In this document: one piece after another, positions 1 to 8,740 of the stretch
Layout of the letters: the number at the start of each line of letters is the position of its first letter
How positions within the stretch are numbered: the stretch's first letter is position 1
NCBI RefSeq assembly: GCF_002162035.1
Contig: NZ_CP021138.1
Coordinates: 2,813,008 to 2,877,007 of the forward strand
DNA: 64,000 nt
From: Sulfuriferula sp. AH1
Lineage (GTDB): Bacteria > Pseudomonadota > Gammaproteobacteria > Burkholderiales > Sulfuriferulaceae
Direction of reading: 5' to 3'
Notes under the pieces: model-generated
Told to the model about the DNA's origin: nothing
Database searches by the model: none
The model's input: only the letters and a program-made list of their open reading frames with translations
Translations under genes and position numbers: made by a program

Positions 1-477
1 AACGATGCAGTGTTTGCCGCCCTATTCTGGTTTGCCCTCGCCGGTGCGCCCGGTGCGCTGGCGTATCGGCTGGTCAACACGCTGGATGCCATGTGGGGCT
101 ACAAAACCCCGCGTTTTTACGCCTTTGGCTGGGCCGCCGCGCGGCTGGATGATGCGCTGAACTACCTGCCCGCCCGCTTGACGGCGCTGACGTACGCCCT
201 GTTCGGCAAAACACGGCAAGCCCTTTCCTGCTGGCGCAAGCAAGCCCCGCAATGGGACAGTCCTAACGCTGGTCCGGTCATGGCAGCCGGAGCCGGGGCT
301 TTGGGTGTGCAATTAGGCGGCGTAGCGGTCTATCACGGACAAGAAGAAATTCGCCCTCAACTCGGTGCCGGGCCAGCGCCTGTAGCAGCCGACATTGATC
401 GTGCACTAACACTGATACACAAAGGGGTATGGCTTTGGCTGGTACTCCATGCGGCAATGGGGCTGTGGCATGCTTGA
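1..477 (+). CDS. cbiB: Adenosylcobinamide-phosphate synthase CbiB, C-terminal part
   Basis: The reading frame is already open at base 1, so the gene is cut by the window edge; about 158 codons remain of a family usually near 310 residues. CbiB is an inner-membrane enzyme that attaches aminopropanol (or its phosphate) to adenosylcobyric acid. The segment [20 protein letters not shown] followed by DAMWGYK is the typical conserved core of the family, and the C-terminus ends in a hydrophobic membrane segment ([15 protein letters not shown]). It overlaps the next gene, cobD, which supplies the aminopropanol phosphate, so the two are very likely co-translated. Seen: motif and frame. Known: function of the family. 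Confidence 0.9.
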   Translation, partial: NDAVFAALFWFALAGAPGALAYRLVNTLDAMWGYKTPRFYAFGWAAARLDDALNYLPARLTALTYALFGKTRQALSCWRKQAPQWDSPNAGPVMAAGAGALGVQLGGVAVYHGQEEIRPQLGAGPAPVAADIDRALTLIHKGVWLWLVLHAAMGLWHA

Positions 478-1447
478 GCATGGCGGCCGCCTGCGCCTTG
501 CCGCGAGCGAGTGGGGCATCGCCGTGGAAAGCTGGCTGGATTTATCCACCGGCATTAATCCCGATAGCTGGCCTGTGCCTCCGATCCCACCCCATCTCTG
601 GCAGCGCCTGCCAGAAGACGACGATGGCCTATTAGTCGCCGCGCAACACTATTACCAAGCCCCCCATATTTTGCCCGTGGCCGGCTCGCAAGCGGCATTG
701 CAGGCCTTGCCGGCACTGCGCGCCCCTGGCCGGGTGGGCATGTTTTTCCCAAGCTATGCCGAGCATGCACACGCGTGGGAAAAAGCCGGCCATACTGTCG
801 TCCCCCTGACAGCCGATGCCATGCAACTGGACGACATCGACGTATTGCTGCTTATCCATCCAAACAACCCGACCGGAACCCGTTATGACAGCGCCCAGTT
901 ACTCGACTGGCACAGTCAGCTAGCCGCCCGTGGTGGCTGGCTGGTCGCGGATGAAGCCTACATCGACGTCGATCCCATGCACAGCCTGACACCTTACACT
1001 AATCGCAGCGGGCTTATCGTCATGCGCTCGCTGGGCAAGTTTTTTGGGCTGGCGGGTGCACGCGTCGGCTTTGTCATGGCGCAGGCCGAGTTATTGCAGC
1101 GTCTGCAAGCCGAGCTTGGTCCGTGGACCATTGCCCACCCCGCACGCTGGCTTGCCATACAGGCTTTGCAAGATAGCGCCTGGCAGGCATACAGCCGGGC
1201 TCAGCTTGGGCAATCAACGGAACGACTGGCTGGCCTGCTACAACAGCATAAACTCGCCGTGCACGGCCGCACAGCGTTATTTCACTGGCTCATTACCCCG
1301 CATGCCGCTCGGTTATACCAGCATCTCGCACAATGCGGCATATTGACGCGCCTTTTTACCGAACCCGTCAGCCTGCGTATTGGCCTGCCCGGTACAGAGG
1401 CTGACTGGCAGCGTCTGGAACAAGGATTAAGCACATGGCAACGCTAA
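470..1447 (+). CDS. cobD: L-threonine-O-3-phosphate decarboxylase CobD
   Basis: PLP enzyme of the aminotransferase class I/II fold that decarboxylates threonine phosphate to aminopropanol phosphate for the cobalamin nucleotide loop. The 325-residue reading from ATG 470 begins MLEHGGRL, as in the family; an earlier in-frame ATG at 449 would add seven residues with no family support. Conserved points visible are HPNNPTG, Asp161 in DEAY (pyridine nitrogen contact) and Lys190 in [10 protein letters not shown] (Schiff-base lysine). The start lies inside the end of cbiB (8-bp overlap) and the gene overlaps cobQ by 13 bp, so it sits in a tight operon. Confidence 0.93.
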   Translation: MLEHGGRLRLAASEWGIAVESWLDLSTGINPDSWPVPPIPPHLWQRLPEDDDGLLVAAQHYYQAPHILPVAGSQAALQALPALRAPGRVGMFFPSYAEHAHAWEKAGHTVVPLTADAMQLDDIDVLLLIHPNNPTGTRYDSAQLLDWHSQLAARGGWLVADEAYIDVDPMHSLTPYTNRSGLIVMRSLGKFFGLAGARVGFVMAQAELLQRLQAELGPWTIAHPARWLAIQALQDSAWQAYSRAQLGQSTERLAGLLQQHKLAVHGRTALFHWLITPHAARLYQHLAQCGILTRLFTEPVSLRIGLPGTEADWQRLEQGLSTWQR

Positions 1448-2883
1448 TGGTGCAAGGCACCACCTCCGACGCCGGCAAGAGCACACTGGTAACAGCGCTA
1501 TGCCGCTGGCTGATGCGCCAGAACGTAGCCGTCGCCCCGTTCAAGCCGCAAAATATGGCCTTGAACAGCGCCGTAACCGCAGACGGCGGCGAGATCGGCC
1601 GCGCACAGGCCGCGCAAGCCCGCGCCTGTGGCCTGTTCCCGCATACCGACATGAACCCCGTGCTGCTCAAACCCAATTCAGATACCGGCGCGCAGGTCAT
1701 CATTCACGGCCACAGCATCGGCAACATGGAAGCACTGGATTATCATGCCTACAAAGGCACCGCGCGCGCTGCGGTACTGGCTTCGTACCAGCGCCTGAAC
1801 GCCCAATATCAGGCCGTTATCGTGGAAGGTGCCGGCAGCCCCGCTGAAATCAACCTGCGCGAAGGCGACATTGCCAACATGGGCTTTGCCGAAGCCGTGG
1901 ATTGCCCGGTGATCCTGATTGCCGACATCGACCGCGGCGGCGTGTTCGCCCATCTGGTCGGCACGCTGGCATTGCTGTCCGCATCGGAACAGGCGCGCGT
2001 CAAAGGTTTTGTTATCAATCGTTTCCGTGGCGATTTGAGTTTATTGCAGCCCGGTCTGGACTGGCTGGAAGCCAAAACCGGCAAACCGATATTCGGCGTG
2101 TTGCCGTATTTGCCCGGCCTGAATCTGGAGGCGGAAGACGCACTGCCACACAAAGCCGAGCAGCCGCAGGGACAATTCAACATCATCGTCCCCGCCCTGC
2201 CGCACATCAGCAATCACACCGATTTTGATGCATTGCGCCTCAACCCATACGTCAATCTGCAATTCATTGCGCCCAACAGTTCACCCTCGCCCGCCGACCT
2301 CATCATCCTGCCCGGCTCAAAGTCCGTGCGCACCGATATCGCCTGGCTCAAACAAAAAGGCTGGGACAGCGCCATCGCCAGACACCTGCGCTACGGCGGC
2401 AAACTCATCGGCATCTGCGGCGGCCTGCAAATGCTGGGCACAGCCATCCACGACCCGCTGGGCATAGAAGGAGAAGCTGGCAGCAGCGCCGGACTGGGTC
2501 TGCTGGAACTGGAAACTACACTGGCGGCGAGCAAGCAGTTACGCAATGTCAGCGGCATCCTCAGCCTCAACCATGCCGCCATTGCCGGCTATGAAATCCA
2601 CGCTGGCATCAGCCAGGGTGCAGCGCTGCAACATCCCGCGGCATGGCTGGACGGCAACCGTCCGGACGGCGCCATCTCGCCCGATAGGCAGATACTCGCT
2701 ACCTATGTCCACGGCATTTTCGACATCCCCGCAAGCTGCGACGCGCTGCTGGCATGGGCCGGTTTGCATCAGGCACACAGCCCGGACCTGGATGCACTCT
2801 ATGAAGCCAGCCTGGACAGACTCGCCGACAATGTCGAACAGCATCTGGACACCTCAAAATTGAAAGCCATGCTCAACCTATGA
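1435..2883 (+). CDS. cobQ: Cobyric acid synthase CobQ
   Basis: Glutamine-dependent amidotransferase that amidates four carboxyl groups of adenosylcobyrinate a,c-diamide. At 482 residues it has the normal family length. The N-terminal dethiobiotin-synthetase-like ATPase half starts with [12 protein letters not shown] (P-loop variant) and the C-terminal half is a class I glutaminase-like domain with nucleophile Cys328 in [10 protein letters not shown] and the histidine of TYVHGIFD. The start overlaps cobD, and the stop shares an ATGA with cobU. The gene is intact and its codon use matches its neighbours. Confidence 0.95.
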   Translation: MATLMVQGTTSDAGKSTLVTALCRWLMRQNVAVAPFKPQNMALNSAVTADGGEIGRAQAAQARACGLFPHTDMNPVLLKPNSDTGAQVIIHGHSIGNMEALDYHAYKGTARAAVLASYQRLNAQYQAVIVEGAGSPAEINLREGDIANMGFAEAVDCPVILIADIDRGGVFAHLVGTLALLSASEQARVKGFVINRFRGDLSLLQPGLDWLEAKTGKPIFGVLPYLPGLNLEAEDALPHKAEQPQGQFNIIVPALPHISNHTDFDALRLNPYVNLQFIAPNSSPSPADLIILPGSKSVRTDIAWLKQKGWDSAIARHLRYGGKLIGICGGLQMLGTAIHDPLGIEGEAGSSAGLGLLELETTLAASKQLRNVSGILSLNHAAIAGYEIHAGISQGAALQHPAAWLDGNRPDGAISPDRQILATYVHGIFDIPASCDALLAWAGLHQAHSPDLDALYEASLDRLADNVEQHLDTSKLKAMLNL

Positions 2884-3467
2884 CCCATCTCATCCTCGGC
2901 GGCGCCCGCTCCGGCAAAAGCCGCCATGCCGAACAACTCGCGATAGCCAGCCAGCGGACTGTCAGCGTCATCGTCACCGCCCAGGCGCAAGACGACGAAA
3001 TGGCCCAGCGCATCGCCCACCACCAAGCCAACCGCCCCTCACACTGGCAAGTCATCGAAGCGCCGCTGAATCTGGCCGCGGCACTGCAAATTCACGCCCG
3101 CGACGGCCACTGCATCATCGTCGATTGCCTCACCCTCTGGCTCAGCAACCTGCTATGCCAGACACCCGAACAACTGCAACACGAACGCGACGCACTGCTG
3201 ACCCTGCTCCCCACCCTGCCCGGCACCGTATTGCTGGTCAGCAACGAAGTCGGCATGGGCATCATCCCTCTAGGCGAACTCACCCGCCGCTTTGTCGATG
3301 AAGCAGGCTGGCTCAATCAGGCGGTAGCAGGAGTATGTGAGCGGGTGACGCTGGTGGCGGCAGGGTTGCCGCTGGTGTTGAAGCAAGAAATAACTAGTAC
3401 AGACCATGCAAATAACCCCGAGACTGCCGGTTTTCGAGAATTGCCTCGACCCGACTTCCAGCGGTAG
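2880..3467 (+). CDS. cobU: Adenosylcobinamide kinase / guanylyltransferase CobU
   Basis: Bifunctional enzyme that phosphorylates adenosylcobinamide and then transfers GMP to it. [15 protein letters not shown] at the N-terminus is the P-loop; [12 protein letters not shown] and [11 protein letters not shown] are the other family signatures. ATG overlaps the cobQ stop (ATGA). The protein is 195 residues, about 20 longer than usual: homology runs to [11 protein letters not shown], where the family normally ends, and is followed by a tail ([12 protein letters not shown] onward) that looks non-homologous. The tail begins just where the AT-rich type VI cargo segment starts, so the 3' end was probably remodelled when that segment arrived. 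Activity should be retained since all motifs are upstream. Confidence 0.92.
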   Translation: MTHLILGGARSGKSRHAEQLAIASQRTVSVIVTAQAQDDEMAQRIAHHQANRPSHWQVIEAPLNLAAALQIHARDGHCIIVDCLTLWLSNLLCQTPEQLQHERDALLTLLPTLPGTVLLVSNEVGMGIIPLGELTRRFVDEAGWLNQAVAGVCERVTLVAAGLPLVLKQEITSTDHANNPETAGFRELPRPDFQR

Positions 3468-3567
3468 CAGCCTTGCGCAAAACCGCCCGGTTGCTAGATG
3501 GCTCATTCGGTAATCCCCTCACCCAATAGAAGCATTTACACAATCTAAATTTACAGCTTCCATAGCG

Positions 3568-4047
3568 TTATTTTTGTTGTTTTCTTACGTATTTACCGTC
3601 AGCAATAACTGCGTGACCAAAACCGCAACCGAAATTGTAATCATCTGTTTTTTCTTCAACTAAAACATATTTTTTTGTAAAAACCATCTTAATTTTGCAA
3701 GATGGGTCATCATCATGCGGTTCATAAATGGCTGTATTATTTTTGTAATTCAATGTGGAAATAAAAGAGCCTGAGTTATAACTAGAAAGTCCTTTGTTTA
3801 CATCGAATTCAACGTGAACGCTCCCTTTGCTAATAAGTTTTGCTTTGATGTTCCCAGAATAACCATCAAAGCCGATTACTTTACCCTTTGAGGTTTTTAT
3901 ATACTTTGGTGGTGGTGTTAACTCATAAATTCCTGTCGGATTAACATATAATTTTTCTATGTTTGTGCTGGCGTTTACAGAGGATATTAATGACATCAAA
4001 ACAAATGCTTTAATGAATACCTGAAATCGTTTAGTGATCTGCATCAT
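3568..4047 (-). CDS. Putative periplasmic immunity protein, downstream copy
   Basis: I do not recognise a named family. The start is set at the ATGATG doublet (4047/4044), preceded by a GGGGGA ribosome site; the longer reading upstream belongs to the neighbouring gene. About 159 residues: a signal peptide (FIKAFVLMSLISSVNA) followed by a small beta-rich domain with two cysteines (DPSCKIKMVF and NFGCGFGHA). The start overlaps the stop of a truncated lysozyme gene by 17 bp. An exported small protein directly behind a peptidoglycan-hydrolase gene is the usual arrangement of a type VI immunity protein; this is inference from context. It is AT-rich compared with the flanking cobalamin genes. Confidence 0.6.
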   Translation of the reverse strand: MMQITKRFQVFIKAFVLMSLISSVNASTNIEKLYVNPTGIYELTPPPKYIKTSKGKVIGFDGYSGNIKAKLISKGSVHVEFDVNKGLSSYNSGSFISTLNYKNNTAIYEPHDDDPSCKIKMVFTKKYVLVEEKTDDYNFGCGFGHAVIADGKYVRKQQK

Positions 4048-4297
4048 AGCTTTCCCCCATAAACATGGTGGCTTCTTGCCTTCTTCTGCGTACATTTCCG
4101 TGACTAGCTCTATAACTTCTAATAAAATTAGGCATCTCAGTATAGTTTCCAGCATTCACAATGCTGATAATTTCTGGTGTATGCCCAATACCATTGTTAA
4201 ATACTAAAGATACGAGTGAATCGTACTCGTATTGATGCAGTGGTACATGAACAGAGTTATTAACAGGCTCGATGTTAATAATGGGGGGGATTACCAT
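4031..4297 (-). pseudogene. Headless GH24-type lysozyme remnant (C-terminal part only)
   Basis: An 88-codon frame whose ATG immediately follows the TGA of the upstream immunity gene. The sequence LHQYEYDSLVSLVFNNGIG, then NAGNYTEMPNFIRSY and finally VRRRRQEATMFMGESY, lines up with the C-terminal half of phage-type lysozymes (glycoside hydrolase family 24), including the closing RRR.E..(F/L) element. The N-terminal lobe carrying the catalytic glutamate is absent, so it should be inactive by itself. It is most simply the 3' end of an older effector gene displaced by the complete effector upstream, left in place together with its own immunity gene. Family assignment is by eye. Confidence 0.6.
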
Positions 4298-4828
4298 TCA
4301 TTGCCATGTAGTAGATAAAGCTTTCATGTTCTCCCACTCTTCTAAACTTAAATCTAAATTCTGCTTTTTATTAAGTCTTATCAATTTGATTTTAGTGGAA
4401 GTCCCTTTTTCTGAAAGGTAATAACCGTCTTTTTGAACCATTGTACCGATAACAGCATTAGAGGTTATTTTTCCTGAAAATTCAAGTAACTCTTTGGAAG
4501 GTCTGTCTTTCTTTATAATCCCAGGCACAGATTCAGAGCCAGCGGAAAGTTTTGCTTTAAATGATAAATAATGGCGTTTAGGCTCGTATTTAATATCGTA
4601 TAGCACTCCAGATGCTGGCTCCTCCGATCCGTTAGCCATACCTATACGCCCGACAATTTCCTTATTGAACTTGTAGAGACCCAGATTGAAACCAGAAAGG
4701 CAATGAGGGTCTTCACCAGCATCCCAAAACATATTAGAGTATTCGCCAATTGAAACCGCTTTAGACTCATTTGCAAATGCACTGTTAACAGAGAGCAGCA
4801 TAAACAACGAAAATATAAATAATTTCAT
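4298..4828 (-). CDS. Putative periplasmic immunity protein for the M15 effector
   Basis: No named family recognised. The start is taken at MKLFIFSLFMLLSVNSAFA (ATG 4828), a clean signal peptide with an AGGA ribosome site; the stop of the peptidase effector lies one base upstream (TAA-G-ATG), so the two are translationally coupled. The mature part, about 155 residues, is hydrophilic and predicted soluble and periplasmic. Position directly after an exported peptidoglycan-peptidase effector makes a cognate immunity role likely. Unlike the second immunity candidate downstream, its partner effector is intact. Inference from context, not from homology. Confidence 0.65.
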   Translation of the reverse strand: MKLFIFSLFMLLSVNSAFANESKAVSIGEYSNMFWDAGEDPHCLSGFNLGLYKFNKEIVGRIGMANGSEEPASGVLYDIKYEPKRHYLSFKAKLSAGSESVPGIIKKDRPSKELLEFSGKITSNAVIGTMVQKDGYYLSEKGTSTKIKLIRLNKKQNLDLSLEEWENMKALSTTWQ

Positions 4829-4829
4829 C

Positions 4830-5453
4830 TTAGTGTCCTGTCGCTGACCAGTGTGGTCTATCTTGGGTACCGCCAACAAATTTTATGACTCCATAGCTAC
4901 GTCCTACTTCTTTTAGTTGTAAATTCATTCCATCTCTTGGTGTTGTTGTGATTGTGACCATTGTTCCATCTTGTTTAGCTATACATAAATTACCACTCCA
5001 TGAAATAGACATATCAATAGCTATGCGCTCCATATGCAAAGTATGCAATGAGGGTGGAGTATCTTGAGCTAAGATTTGTATGCCAAATCCATATACCATC
5101 TTACGGGCTGCTTCAACTGAGGCTTGATGAGTAGTGTGTACCCATTCTATATTTATATTATTCATGTGCGGTACGTTTGCCGGATTAAAACCATTCCGAT
5201 AAATTTTATGCGCCCAATGCATTAAATAAGCTCTTTCTGGCGGTCGGTATGTCGAACTAATATTTTTATGTCCACCAGCTGCTTCAATCGCAGCAATAAA
5301 AGCATCGCAAGAAGCTTTAAACTCCGGTGTCAGTGTATTAGTTGAGTTACTTCCGGGAAATCGTGAACACCATTGAGGACCACTTAATTCATCGTGTACC
5401 TCAACAACCACAGGGTTCTGAATTGTTACAGGTGTTAGTTGTGCTGTCGTCAT
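4830..5453 (-). CDS. M15-type D,D-peptidase-like effector
   Basis: 207 residues without a signal peptide. The core matches the M15 / VanY-like zinc peptidases: STYRPPERAYLMHWA (Arg70 region), then LHMERIAID, where His140 and Asp147 have the H-x6-D spacing of the SxHxxGxAxD motif, and DRPHW with His201 as the third zinc ligand. These enzymes cut D-Ala peptide bonds in peptidoglycan. The gene starts 53 bp inside the end of the PAAR gene and is followed by an exported immunity candidate, so it is best read as a type VI secretion cargo effector delivered by that PAAR tip. The glycine of the usual motif is replaced by arginine, so the exact substrate is open. Confidence 0.72.
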   Translation of the reverse strand: MTTAQLTPVTIQNPVVVEVHDELSGPQWCSRFPGSNSTNTLTPEFKASCDAFIAAIEAAGGHKNISSTYRPPERAYLMHWAHKIYRNGFNPANVPHMNNINIEWVHTTHQASVEAARKMVYGFGIQILAQDTPPSLHTLHMERIAIDMSISWSGNLCIAKQDGTMVTITTTPRDGMNLQLKEVGRSYGVIKFVGGTQDRPHWSATGH

Positions 5454-5985
5454 AATATGGAACCTCTATTTTTGCTATTTGGGCTGAGTTTGAAAAGACT
5501 TTTTCGGTATGCCCGTTTTCATCCGTAACACCTTCAAACTCACGTCCATCATCTAACGTTATTTTGTATCTGGCATTCGAGGCATTCCTTCCTGTTTTTG
5601 CGTATTTAGCATGAAAAAATAGATCGTACTTAATCCCCACATCATCTTCTTCAGCCACATAAGGACTGAACAAGGACGCAAACGCATCGCTGCTGTTATT
5701 GCTGCTCGCATTACCGCCGCCCATGTCCTTGTAGGTAGGTTGTTGGCTGGCAATCAGGACTGCTCCGCACGAAGTTTTGTAGCCATCCAGTGCTACGGGT
5801 GCGCCATCCACTATCATAGTGGGGTCACCCTCAATAATGCTGGTCGCCCTTTTGCAGTGCGGACAATAAACCTTATCCCCCAATCTTGCGATTCTGCGTC
5901 CGTTCGTCGTTGAGAATGCTGAACCCTCTAGTACCGTTCCGCCATGTGAGGTTTTGTCGCCTTCGACAATAAATGCTCTACCCAT
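5401..5985 (-). CDS. PAAR-domain type VI spike-tip protein with C-terminal extension
   Basis: 194 residues. The N-terminal 90 form a PAAR domain (MGRAFIVEGDKTSHGG, ARLGDKVYCPHC, DGAPVALDGYKTSCGA), the sharpened zinc-bound tip that caps VgrG in type VI secretion and carries effectors. A linker rich in Gly, Asn and Ser leads to a small beta-sandwich-like extension (YKITLDDGREFEGVTDENG), common on cargo-binding spike proteins. It is the first gene of a minus-strand operon with the peptidase effector and its immunity candidate. No type VI structural genes are in the window, so this is an orphan cargo island. Confidence 0.85.
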   Translation of the reverse strand: MGRAFIVEGDKTSHGGTVLEGSAFSTTNGRRIARLGDKVYCPHCKRATSIIEGDPTMIVDGAPVALDGYKTSCGAVLIASQQPTYKDMGGGNASSNNSSDAFASLFSPYVAEEDDVGIKYDLFFHAKYAKTGRNASNARYKITLDDGREFEGVTDENGHTEKVFSNSAQIAKIEVPYYDDSTTNTCNNSEPCGC

Positions 5986-6213
5986 CTTGCCCCCAAAGTA
6001 AGTTATTTGCGTATCCGACAGGGCGGATACAGTTTTTAGTATGATTAAGAATAATGTTTGTGATTATTATGTCGCAATTTTCTTGCGTATAAGACGGCGT
6101 TTATCTTACATTATTTGGCGCAATGATTAAAGCCGAAAAAACATTGCAATGGGGATTGCCTAACTTCAGCTATTTGCTTTATACGGTTTTAGAAGAACTC
6201 CAACGCGTATATA
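5986..6213. other. AT-rich intergenic region upstream of the PAAR operon
   Basis: About 230 bases between the cobC stop and the PAAR start. The half next to PAAR is AT-rich and should hold the promoter of the effector operon, but I cannot fix -35 and -10 boxes with confidence. No convincing gene on either strand. Confidence 0.4.
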
Positions 6214-6735
6214 TCAAAGGTCGTACCGATACACCCCGCCACACTCTGACTGAAATGCAAAACTGTCCACCAGCGAAATATCATTTAGCAACGCATGCGC
6301 AACGCGTATCACCCCCGCATGGGTTACGACCACAACACGATCATGCTGTGCCATATCCTCCAGAAAAGCACCTACCCGCTGTGCCAGCTGTAGATACGAT
6401 TCGCCCTGTGGCGGCTGCAGATTCACAAAGTCATTTGCCCAGACGCTGATGGCTGGTTCGCCGATAGCATCCCAGGTCATGCCTTCCCACATACCGAAGT
6501 CCATTTCGGCCAGACGAGGATCAATCTGCGCGTGCGACGCGAGGTGTTGCGCCAATACCTGACAGCGCTGCGCCGGGCTGGTGTAATACACCGCTTCGCC
6601 CATATCCGCCAGTTGCGCTTTGATCTGGCTAGCCTCGGCATCAAAACTGTCGGCCAGCGGTACGTTGATGCGCCCATAGCACACGCCCGCCACGGCAACA
6701 CGGGTATGCCGCACCAGTATCAGTTCGGTAGTCAT
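6214..6735 (-). CDS. cobC: Alpha-ribazole phosphatase CobC (histidine phosphatase family)
   Basis: Start chosen at MTTELILVRH (ATG 6735), which overlaps the cobS stop as ATGA; a longer reading upstream is only antisense noise in cobS. The 173-residue product has the RHG-family phosphate pocket: LVRHTR with the nucleophile histidine, EMDFGMWEG with the acid residue, and VVTHAGVIR with the second histidine. It dephosphorylates alpha-ribazole phosphate or cobalamin 5'-phosphate. Order cobT-cobS-cobC on the minus strand forms the second half of the cobalamin cluster. Confidence 0.9.
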   Translation of the reverse strand: MTTELILVRHTRVAVAGVCYGRINVPLADSFDAEASQIKAQLADMGEAVYYTSPAQRCQVLAQHLASHAQIDPRLAEMDFGMWEGMTWDAIGEPAISVWANDFVNLQPPQGESYLQLAQRVGAFLEDMAQHDRVVVVTHAGVIRVAHALLNDISLVDSFAFQSECGGVYRYDL

Positions 6736-7481
6736 AGCAGGGCCACCACCCCCATATAAAACACGGTTTCGCTCAACTGTTGCGCCGCACCCAGCGCGTC
6801 GCCGGTGTAGCCGCCGAGCTTGCTGGAGAGGGTGCGCGCCAGCCACAGACGCAACAGTAGCAGTGGCGGTAACAGCCACACCATGCTGACGGGCAACCAC
6901 AACAGCGGCAGCAATCCAATTAACAAAGCCAGCCCCAGCGCGGGCAGGCTCAAGCCCTGTGCCACCACCTGCACTTTGCCGCCGCTGCTGCGGGCGTAAT
7001 CGTGGGTGTAGATGAAGCTCACGGCAAAGGCGCGGCTGAGGCCGTGACCGGCTATCAGTATTAACGGCACGGATGCCGACGGCGCACTCAGCAACGCGGT
7101 GAATTTCAGCCCGAGCACCGCCAGCAACGCCAGCACGCCATAGGTGCCAACACGTGAATCCTTCATGATTTCCAGTCGGCGCTCCACGGTCAGACCGCCG
7201 TAGACACCGTCGTAAAAATCGGCCAGCCCATCCTCATGAAACGCGCCAGTGAGCATCAAACCAAAAGCCAATGCCAAGAGTAACGCCAGTGCAGGCGGCC
7301 AGAATAATGTAGCCAGGCTATACACGCCCGCCAGCAGTGCGCCGACCAGCAAACCAATCAAGGGGAAATAGCGTACCGACTGGTTCAGCTGCGTGTCGAC
7401 AAAGCCCACCCAGGCGGGAACGGGAATGCGCGTCAGAAAGGCCAGCGCAGTAAGGATGAGACGAAGCTGCTTAAATAACAT
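6732..7481 (-). CDS. cobS: Adenosylcobinamide-GDP ribazoletransferase CobS
   Basis: 249-residue polytopic membrane enzyme that joins adenosylcobinamide-GDP and alpha-ribazole to give adenosylcobalamin (phosphate). The first segment (LTALAFLTRIPVP) and the acidic FHEDGLADFYDGVYGG motif, which binds magnesium, are diagnostic, as is the RVGTYGVLALLAVLGLKF stretch. Several hydrophobic helices follow. It shares a 4-bp overlap with cobC and lies 154 bp from cobT. Confidence 0.95.
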   Translation of the reverse strand: MLFKQLRLILTALAFLTRIPVPAWVGFVDTQLNQSVRYFPLIGLLVGALLAGVYSLATLFWPPALALLLALAFGLMLTGAFHEDGLADFYDGVYGGLTVERRLEIMKDSRVGTYGVLALLAVLGLKFTALLSAPSASVPLILIAGHGLSRAFAVSFIYTHDYARSSGGKVQVVAQGLSLPALGLALLIGLLPLLWLPVSMVWLLPPLLLLRLWLARTLSSKLGGYTGDALGAAQQLSETVFYMGVVALL

Positions 7482-7502
7482 GCCAGGTTAAACTGCTTCG
7501 TG

Positions 7503-7629
7503 TCCACGAAAAACACAACGATGGTTCACACCACTCCGTATCCGGCCGATATTTGCCAACAGCTCATAGCAGTGCATCAAATAATCTATTCCCGAATTCA
7601 TTTTTCGTGCCTTTCGTGTTTTTCGTGGA
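7503..7629. repeat. 14-bp inverted repeat between cobS and cobT
   Basis: TCCACGAAAAACAC at 7503-7516 is exactly the reverse complement of GTGTTTTTCGTGGA at 7616-7629, 99 bases apart. The right arm is preceded by further TTTCGTG units (about 7600-7615). The 154-bp gap otherwise has no gene. It resembles dispersed palindromic elements found between genes in many proteobacteria; no second copy occurs in this window. Confidence 0.6.
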
Positions 7630-7635
7630 AAAAAC

Positions 7636-8679
7636 CTAAGCTTGCAAGTGCTCACTCACGCCCGCCGACTCAAATGTGGCCATATCGTTCAGAAAGGCAA
7701 CGGCAGCCACCAGCAACGGATACGCCAGCGCAGCGCCGGTGCCTTCGCCCAGACGCAAACCCAGATCCAGCAGTGGACGCGCTTGTAAATGATTGAGCAG
7801 CTGGCGATGGCCATGCTCATCGGAACAATGGCTGAATACCGCATAATCGCGTAATGCCGGTTGCATCGCGCTGGCTGCCAGATAGGCTGCGCTGGCGATA
7901 AAGCCATCCACCAGCACGAGCATGCCGCGCTGGGCTGCGCCGAGCATGGCGCCTGCCATCATCGCGATTTCCAGCCCGCCATAACAGCGTAAGGTTTCCA
8001 GCGCATCAGCGGATTTGCCGTGCAAAGCGACCACATCAGTCAATATGCTTAATTTGCGCACCAGACCGGCATCGTCCAGCCCGGTACCGCGACCGACGCA
8101 ATCGGCCAGCGGCAGACCGGTATAGACATGCGTGAGCAGAGCCGCCGAGCTGGTATTGGCGATGCCCATCTCGCCCAGCCCGAGCACGTTGCAGCCCTCG
8201 TCGGCCAGACCTTGCGCCAGCGCCGTACCGTGAGCCATAGCCTGCTCGCACTGCGCTGCGCTCATCGCCGGCTGCTCGGTCATGTTCGCGCTGCCCAGTG
8301 CTACCTTGCGGTCGATCAAACCCGCCACACCGCCAAAATCGGCATTCACGCCGGCATCGACCACACGCAAATCCAGACCATGAGCACGGCAGAACACATT
8401 GATCGCCGCGCCGCCACGCAAAAAATTAAGCACCATCTGTTCGGTGACTGCCTGAGGGTAAGCGCTCACCCCCGCATTGGCGATGCCATGATCGGCAGCG
8501 AATACCAGCATGGCCGGCTTGTGCAATTGCGGTGTGAGCGTGGCCTGCACCAGGCCGACTTGCAGCGCAAGCGCTTCCAGTTGTCCGAGTGCGCCCAGCG
8601 GTTTGGTCTTCTGGTCGATCTTGCTGCGCAGCGCTGCTGCCAGCCCGCGATCCAGAGAAGGAATAAAATTCGACATCAT
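7636..8679 (-). CDS. cobT: Nicotinate-nucleotide--dimethylbenzimidazole phosphoribosyltransferase CobT
   Basis: Makes alpha-ribazole phosphate from nicotinate mononucleotide and 5,6-dimethylbenzimidazole. Family signatures: [14 protein letters not shown] near the N-terminus, [29 protein letters not shown], and [14 protein letters not shown] with the catalytic glutamate. Start set at the ATGATG at 8679/8676 because [12 protein letters not shown] fits the family; an ATG at 8706 would add nine residues. Either start leaves only 35-65 bp to the divergent btuM gene, so their promoters must overlap. Confidence 0.94.
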   Translation of the reverse strand: MMSNFIPSLDRGLAAALRSKIDQKTKPLGALGQLEALALQVGLVQATLTPQLHKPAMLVFAADHGIANAGVSAYPQAVTEQMVLNFLRGGAAINVFCRAHGLDLRVVDAGVNADFGGVAGLIDRKVALGSANMTEQPAMSAAQCEQAMAHGTALAQGLADEGCNVLGLGEMGIANTSSAALLTHVYTGLPLADCVGRGTGLDDAGLVRKLSILTDVVALHGKSADALETLRCYGGLEIAMMAGAMLGAAQRGMLVLVDGFIASAAYLAASAMQPALRDYAVFSHCSDEHGHRQLLNHLQARPLLDLGLRLGEGTGAALAYPLLVAAVAFLNDMATFESAGVSEHLQA

Positions 8680-8740
8680 CGTCACGCAAAACTCATATTG
8701 TCGCATAATACGGGTTCACAGAATTCTTGAGGAATACCCC

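Noticed and set aside
6123..6449. Plus-strand frame upstream of and over cobC
   Set aside because: Mostly antisense to cobC; proline/histidine-rich noise.
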